64,000 bases of DNA from an uncultured Lachnospiraceae bacterium (GTDB lineage: Bacteria > Bacillota > Clostridia > Lachnospirales > Lachnospiraceae): positions 124,001 through 188,000 of the forward strand of contig CACZFI010000003.1 of the NCBI GenBank assembly GCA_902780405.1. The letters run 5' to 3'. Position numbers and translations under genes: made by a program. Shown here in pieces: positions 60,695-64,000 of this stretch. Every line of letters starts with the position of its first letter. Positions within the stretch are counted from its first letter, which is position 1. The notes below the pieces were generated by a model. That model worked only from the letters and a program-made list of their open reading frames with translations, did not search any database and had not been told where the DNA came from.

Positions 60695-62422
60695 TTACAT
60701 CATATGGTCGATCATCTTGAGGAGCTCGTTCTTGAACTCTTCCGCCTTGGCTTCGGCATCTTCCAGGCTGCTTCCCACGATACCGTAGTAGAACTTGATC
60801 TTCGGCTCAGTACCGGAAGGTCTGACACAGAGCCAGGTTCCGTCTTCCATCTCGTAGTAAACCACGTTGGACTTCGGAAGCTGTGTCGGAAGAACCGCAT
60901 TGTTCTTCATATTGATGGCAGTATCGTTGTCGTAGTTTCTTGCCCAAGTTACGGGACGGCCTGCAATCTCCTTCGGCGTGTTCGCCTTCAGCTGGTCCAT
61001 AATGGACTTGATCTTCTCGCCACCCTCAATGCCCTTCATGGTGAGGGTTTCGATCTTGTCCACATGATAACCGTACTTCTCGTATACGTCGATCATCGCA
61101 TCCCAGAGGGTTTTGCCCTGGGAACGATAGTAAGCCGCAGCCTCGCACAGTGCCATCGTCGCAACGATCGCATCCTTGTCTCTTGCATGTGTACCGATCA
61201 GGCAACCGTAACTCTCCTCGAAGCCGAAGAGAAAGGTGCCGTGACCCTTCTGCTCGAACTCGAGCATCTTCTGTCCGATATACTTAAATCCGGTCAGAAC
61301 CTCGATCAGTTCCACACCGTACTCTTTCGCCATACCGTCTACCAAATTCGTCGTAACGATAGACTTGATCAGCGCGCCGTCCTCGGGGATACCGCGGGTA
61401 GCCTTGATCTGAGACAGCTCGTACTCCGCAAGCAGACTTCCGGACATGTTGCCGGTAAGCGCATGGTACTCGCCCTCCTTGTCCTTCACATAGACGCCGA
61501 GTCTGTCCGCGTCGGGATCTGTGGCAAGCACAAGATCCGCATCCTGCTTCTTCGCAAGTGCGAGCGCAAGTTCAAATGCCTCTGCTGCCTCGGGATTCGG
61601 ATAGGATACCGTCGGGAAATTGCCGTCGGGAAGCTCCTGCTCGGGTACGACCATCACATGCTCGAAGCCGATCTCTCGAAGGATCCTTCTGGCGGGGATG
61701 TTGCCGGTGCCGTGAAGCGGTGTATATACGACTTTGATATCCTTGCCGTACTTGTCGATGCAATCCTGGTGGATCACAAGTTTCTTAAGTTCTGCTATGT
61801 AGGCGTCATCCACTTCCTTGCCGATGATCTCATAGAGACCTTCGTGGATGGCTTCCTGCTTGGGCATGGTACGCGCATCCTGCACGGTGATGGACTTCAC
61901 TTCGCGCATGATACCTGCATCGTGGGGCGGGGTGATCTGCGCGCCGTCCTCCCAGTACACCTTGTAACCGTTGTACTCGGCAGGGTTGTGGCTTGCGGTG
62001 ATATTGATGCCCGCAACACAGTTTAAGTAGCGGACAGCGAAGGAAAGCTCCGGTGTCGGGCGCAGGGACTCAAAGACATAAGCCTTGATGCCGTTCGCTG
62101 CGAGGCAAAGTGCTGCCACATCCGCGAATTCCGGAGAACATCTTCTGGAGTCGAAGGCGATGGCGACGCCGCGGGACTGCTTCTTTCTGTGGATGATATA
62201 GTTCGCAAGACCCTGGGTTGCCTTCGCAACCACGTAGTCGTTCATGCGGTTGATGCCGGCACCGATAATGCCGCGAAGTCCGGCGGTACCGAACTCGAGA
62301 TCCGCGTAGAAACGCTCCTTGATCTCCTTCTCATCATCCTTTATGGCCAGAAGCTCCTGTCTGGTCTCCTCGCTGAAGAAGGGGTTGGTCACCCACTCTT
62401 CATAAATCTTCTTGTAATCCAT
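60695..62422 (-). CDS. pgcA: Phosphoglucomutase/phosphomannomutase (alpha-D-phosphohexomutase)
   Basis: 575 residues, the size of PgcA-type phospho-sugar mutases. It has FGTAGLRGIIGAGINRMND near the N-terminus, the catalytic phosphoserine loop AGINITASHNPAEYNGYKVY, the metal loop LATDPDADRLGV, the sugar-binding GFEESYG and the phosphate-binding RPSGTEPKIKFYYG. It interconverts glucose 6-phosphate and glucose 1-phosphate (or the mannose pair) and so supplies UDP- and dTDP-sugars to the polysaccharide operons. GAGGAGG precedes the ATG. It follows the lipoprotein gene by 19 bases. Confidence 0.94.
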   Translation of the reverse strand: MDYKKIYEEWVTNPFFSEETRQELLAIKDDEKEIKERFYADLEFGTAGLRGIIGAGINRMNDYVVAKATQGLANYIIHRKKQSRGVAIAFDSRRCSPEFADVAALCLAANGIKAYVFESLRPTPELSFAVRYLNCVAGINITASHNPAEYNGYKVYWEDGAQITPPHDAGIMREVKSITVQDARTMPKQEAIHEGLYEIIGKEVDDAYIAELKKLVIHQDCIDKYGKDIKVVYTPLHGTGNIPARRILREIGFEHVMVVPEQELPDGNFPTVSYPNPEAAEAFELALALAKKQDADLVLATDPDADRLGVYVKDKEGEYHALTGNMSGSLLAEYELSQIKATRGIPEDGALIKSIVTTNLVDGMAKEYGVELIEVLTGFKYIGQKMLEFEQKGHGTFLFGFEESYGCLIGTHARDKDAIVATMALCEAAAYYRSQGKTLWDAMIDVYEKYGYHVDKIETLTMKGIEGGEKIKSIMDQLKANTPKEIAGRPVTWARNYDNDTAINMKNNAVLPTQLPKSNVVYYEMEDGTWLCVRPSGTEPKIKFYYGIVGSSLEDAEAKAEEFKNELLKMIDHMM

Positions 62423-62441
62423 GATGTGCCTCCTCTTTCCT

Positions 62442-63791
62442 CTAATTCGGATCTAATTTCGTAAGCTCGGGATAGGAAAATTCCTGATCCTTGCCGTCAT
62501 CCAATGATTGCACGGTGTAGCTCTTGATGATATACCCGGATTTATATAGGGTAATGGTATGCGTGCCCACCACCTTGTCGATGGTCACGGGTGCGTCGCC
62601 GACATAGTCGCCGTCCACATATACCCCGGCACCCTTGGGGGTGCTTACTTTAAATTTGTTCTCGGTCACCTTGCCGGTGCCCTCGATCTCCTCCGTCGAT
62701 GTACGCGTCGCCGGCGTGTCCGTCGCGGATCTTGTGGTCACCCTTGTCGTCGCGGCGGTGGTGGCTTCCGTGGTGGAATCCGTATCCGTCGCCTTCGCGT
62801 CGGGATCCTCTGTAAGGCGGATCTTGATCTCCTTCCAGTCCTTGTCGATGGTAAACTGTCCGCGCTTGGGCTTGTAGCCCTTCGCCGATACCGAAAGGTT
62901 GTAGGTGCCGTAGAGATTCGTATAAGTCTCTCCGTAGACATCCTCCCCCGCCACCGTGATGGTGACATCCTTCGCGTCCTTCGGTTCGAGCACAAAGGAA
63001 ACGGTGCCCGAGGGGATCGCTATAGAGGACAGATCCACCGCAATCTCCGTGTCTTTTTTCACACGAACCTGCTTGGTGTTGCTGTAGCCGGATTTGTTGA
63101 TGCGCAGGAGATAATCTCCCTCCTCTACGGGGATCAGCATATCCGCCGTCACGGGAACGATGACATCGTATCCGATCTCGACCATCCCGCCGATATAAGA
63201 ATCCTGATTCAAGAGCCTAACGTATCCGTGTCCGGTGGTCACGGCTACCGAAACCAGTTTGTTGTTAAAGATCCAAAGTGTCACCTCATCCTCGGTAGAC
63301 ACCTCGTTTAAGCTGATGCGCTTGCCCTCGTCGTAGGCGGAAGCCTTCGACCAGAGTTTCACGGTCGTGCCCTTGTAGCAGGCCTTCTCCTCGTCCGGAC
63401 TGACGCTGAATTTCTTGACCTCGCGAAGCACGGTGGTCTTGCTGTTTAATTGCATGGAGACCATCTTGTCCGTATCGGAGTAATAGACAATATCCACCAC
63501 GGCGCCGCAGGCAATCTTGTCGATGGTGATCATGCTGCCATAGGTATCCGTAACCGATACGCCGCCATGATAGTAGAGCCGCATATCTTTGTCCGTCATA
63601 CAGTCGATGACATTGATATAGCCGGCTTCGATATTCATCTCGGAGATCACCGCAGTGACGGAAACCTCCGTCCGCTCCTGCTTCGTCTCTTCCGTATCCT
63701 GATACACCTTCACGCCGCCCTTGTCGCCCTTGCAGCCGACAAGAAAGAGCAGGATCAGGGTGATCCAAATAAGGGATTTCTTTTGTTTCAT
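62442..63791 (-). CDS. PEGA-domain lipoprotein
   Basis: 449 residues. A signal peptide with lipobox LLFLVGC indicates a lipid-anchored surface protein. The middle contains PEGA-type beta repeats (EEGDYLLRINKSGYSNTKQV, YGTYNLSVSAKGYKPKRGQF). A Ser/Thr-rich linker (TDSTTEATTAATTRVTTRSA) then precedes a last PEGA domain (STPKGAGVYVDGDYVGDAPV). The linker and repeats suggest a wall-spanning stalk. No enzymatic motif is seen. The ATG at 63789-63791 lacks a ribosome site and lies three bases behind a perfect -10 hexamer. Confidence 0.85.
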   Translation of the reverse strand: MKQKKSLIWITLILLFLVGCKGDKGGVKVYQDTEETKQERTEVSVTAVISEMNIEAGYINVIDCMTDKDMRLYYHGGVSVTDTYGSMITIDKIACGAVVDIVYYSDTDKMVSMQLNSKTTVLREVKKFSVSPDEEKACYKGTTVKLWSKASAYDEGKRISLNEVSTEDEVTLWIFNNKLVSVAVTTGHGYVRLLNQDSYIGGMVEIGYDVIVPVTADMLIPVEEGDYLLRINKSGYSNTKQVRVKKDTEIAVDLSSIAIPSGTVSFVLEPKDAKDVTITVAGEDVYGETYTNLYGTYNLSVSAKGYKPKRGQFTIDKDWKEIKIRLTEDPDAKATDTDSTTEATTAATTRVTTRSATDTPATRTSTEEIEGTGKVTENKFKVSTPKGAGVYVDGDYVGDAPVTIDKVVGTHTITLYKSGYIIKSYTVQSLDDGKDQEFSYPELTKLDPN

Positions 63792-63794
63792 GCT

Positions 63795-63823
63795 ATTATA
63801 CCCAAAATCATGTCAAATGTGAA
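63795..63823 (-). promoter_or_regulatory. Promoter-like hexamers at the lipoprotein start
   Basis: Minus-strand TTCACA (63818-63823), 17 bases, TATAAT (63795-63800). The hexamers match the sigma-A consensus well, but only AGC separates the -10 from the ATG, so the usual +1 would fall after the start codon. Confidence 0.4.
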
Positions 63824-64000
63824 GATATTTTATAAGTGCTTCACGATTGTTGTCTTCCGGATGATCAAGCACATGCGTAAGAAGTTTGTCGAGCATTCTG
63901 CCAAGCCCCGGTCCCGCCGGCACGCCCATCTCCATCAGGTCGCGTCCGGAAAGCGCCAGTTCCTTTAAGGAAAGGCAGTCTCCGCGGCTCGTCACCGCCT
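63813..64000 (-). CDS. cca: CCA tRNA nucleotidyltransferase, C-terminal end
   Basis: The last 61 or so codons of a minus-strand gene that enters from the right edge. KELALSGRDLMEMGVPAGPG, LGRMLDKLLTHVLDHPEDN and a REALIKYL end match the C-terminal helical region of bacterial CCA-adding enzymes. The catalytic head is outside the window. Its stop at 63813-63815 overlaps the -35 region of the lipoprotein gene's candidate promoter. Confidence 0.8.
   Translation of the reverse strand, partial: AVTSRGDCLSLKELALSGRDLMEMGVPAGPGLGRMLDKLLTHVLDHPEDNNREALIKYLHI

Noticed and set aside
60704..62026. Long plus-strand frame of 440 codons opposite the phosphohexomutase
   Set aside because: It mirrors the codon pattern of the well-supported mutase gene and has no motif or ribosome site.
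1..64000. CRISPR array, prophage or replication origin
   Set aside because: No regularly spaced direct repeats, phage structural genes, DnaA-box cluster or rRNA were seen; mobile traces are limited to the region around 12-14 kb.

Overview
The window looks like a chromosomal segment of a Clostridia-type Bacillota, probably Lachnospiraceae-like. The signs are AGGAGG-type ribosome sites, sigma-A promoters, a LoaP-type NusG paralog, DUF2142/DUF6056/DUF6077 membrane proteins, HD-GYP proteins with Clostridia-type architecture and a PEGA lipoprotein. Nearly every gene lies on the minus strand. The window is dominated by cell-surface polysaccharide synthesis. Species assignment is inference. || Layout, low to high coordinates (transcription runs right to left). 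(1) 1-465: N-terminus of a LytR-CpsA-Psr-like wall glycopolymer protein. (2) 567-7699: five tightly overlapping genes (VanZ-DUF6056 fusion, tandem-domain GT2, small anchored protein, DUF6056 and DUF2142 multispanning proteins) behind a TTTACA-17-TAAAAT promoter. (3) 7748-9680: an AAA/DUF4143-type ATPase whose promoter sits inside a perfect 19-bp inverted repeat, and a flavin reductase-rubredoxin fusion. (4) 9753-41829: a capsule/EPS locus of about 32 kb. It starts at a strong promoter (41801-41829) and a structured leader, then LoaP, a CapD-type dehydratase, a split DUF6077/repeat membrane protein and an initiating sugar-phosphate transferase. An A+T-rich cassette follows, with glycosyltransferases, Wzy, Wzx, FdtA/FdtB-like amino-sugar enzymes, TagD and an Fe-S protein. 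The locus ends with CapE-CapG-CapF (UDP-L-FucNAc synthesis), a broken segment (IS21 relic, nonsense-mutated OLD nuclease, decapitated DegT aminotransferase) and a Wzz-like protein with a degenerate kinase domain. (5) 41797-43376: a three-gene HipBST-like toxin-antitoxin module with two operator palindromes. (6) 43533-53243: an ABC-transporter-dependent polysaccharide operon (RmlC, epimerase, Wzm, Wzt, GT4, large double GT2, methyltransferase, kinase-like protein). The last two genes resemble a split WbdD chain terminator. (7) 53221-56327: acyltransferase and DUF2142, divergent from tRNA-Ser(CGA). (8) 56501-64000: two HD-GYP proteins, a phosphohexomutase, a PEGA lipoprotein and the C-terminus of CCA tRNA nucleotidyltransferase. 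|| How they work together: the phosphohexomutase could feed nucleotide-sugar synthesis. The LoaP operon would make a Wzx/Wzy-type repeat-unit polymer with an FucNAc-type and probably a 3-amino-3,6-dideoxyhexose residue. The second operon would make a separate polymer, possibly rhamnose-containing, that is end-modified and exported by Wzm/Wzt. LCP, DUF2142 and DUF6056 proteins probably attach or decorate glycans. Points most worth a second look: the HipBST-like module with a putatively leaderless hipB, the split WbdD-like methyltransferase/kinase with a domain shared with its neighbouring glycosyltransferase, the 17 x 32-residue repeat protein, and the VanZ-DUF6056 fusion.
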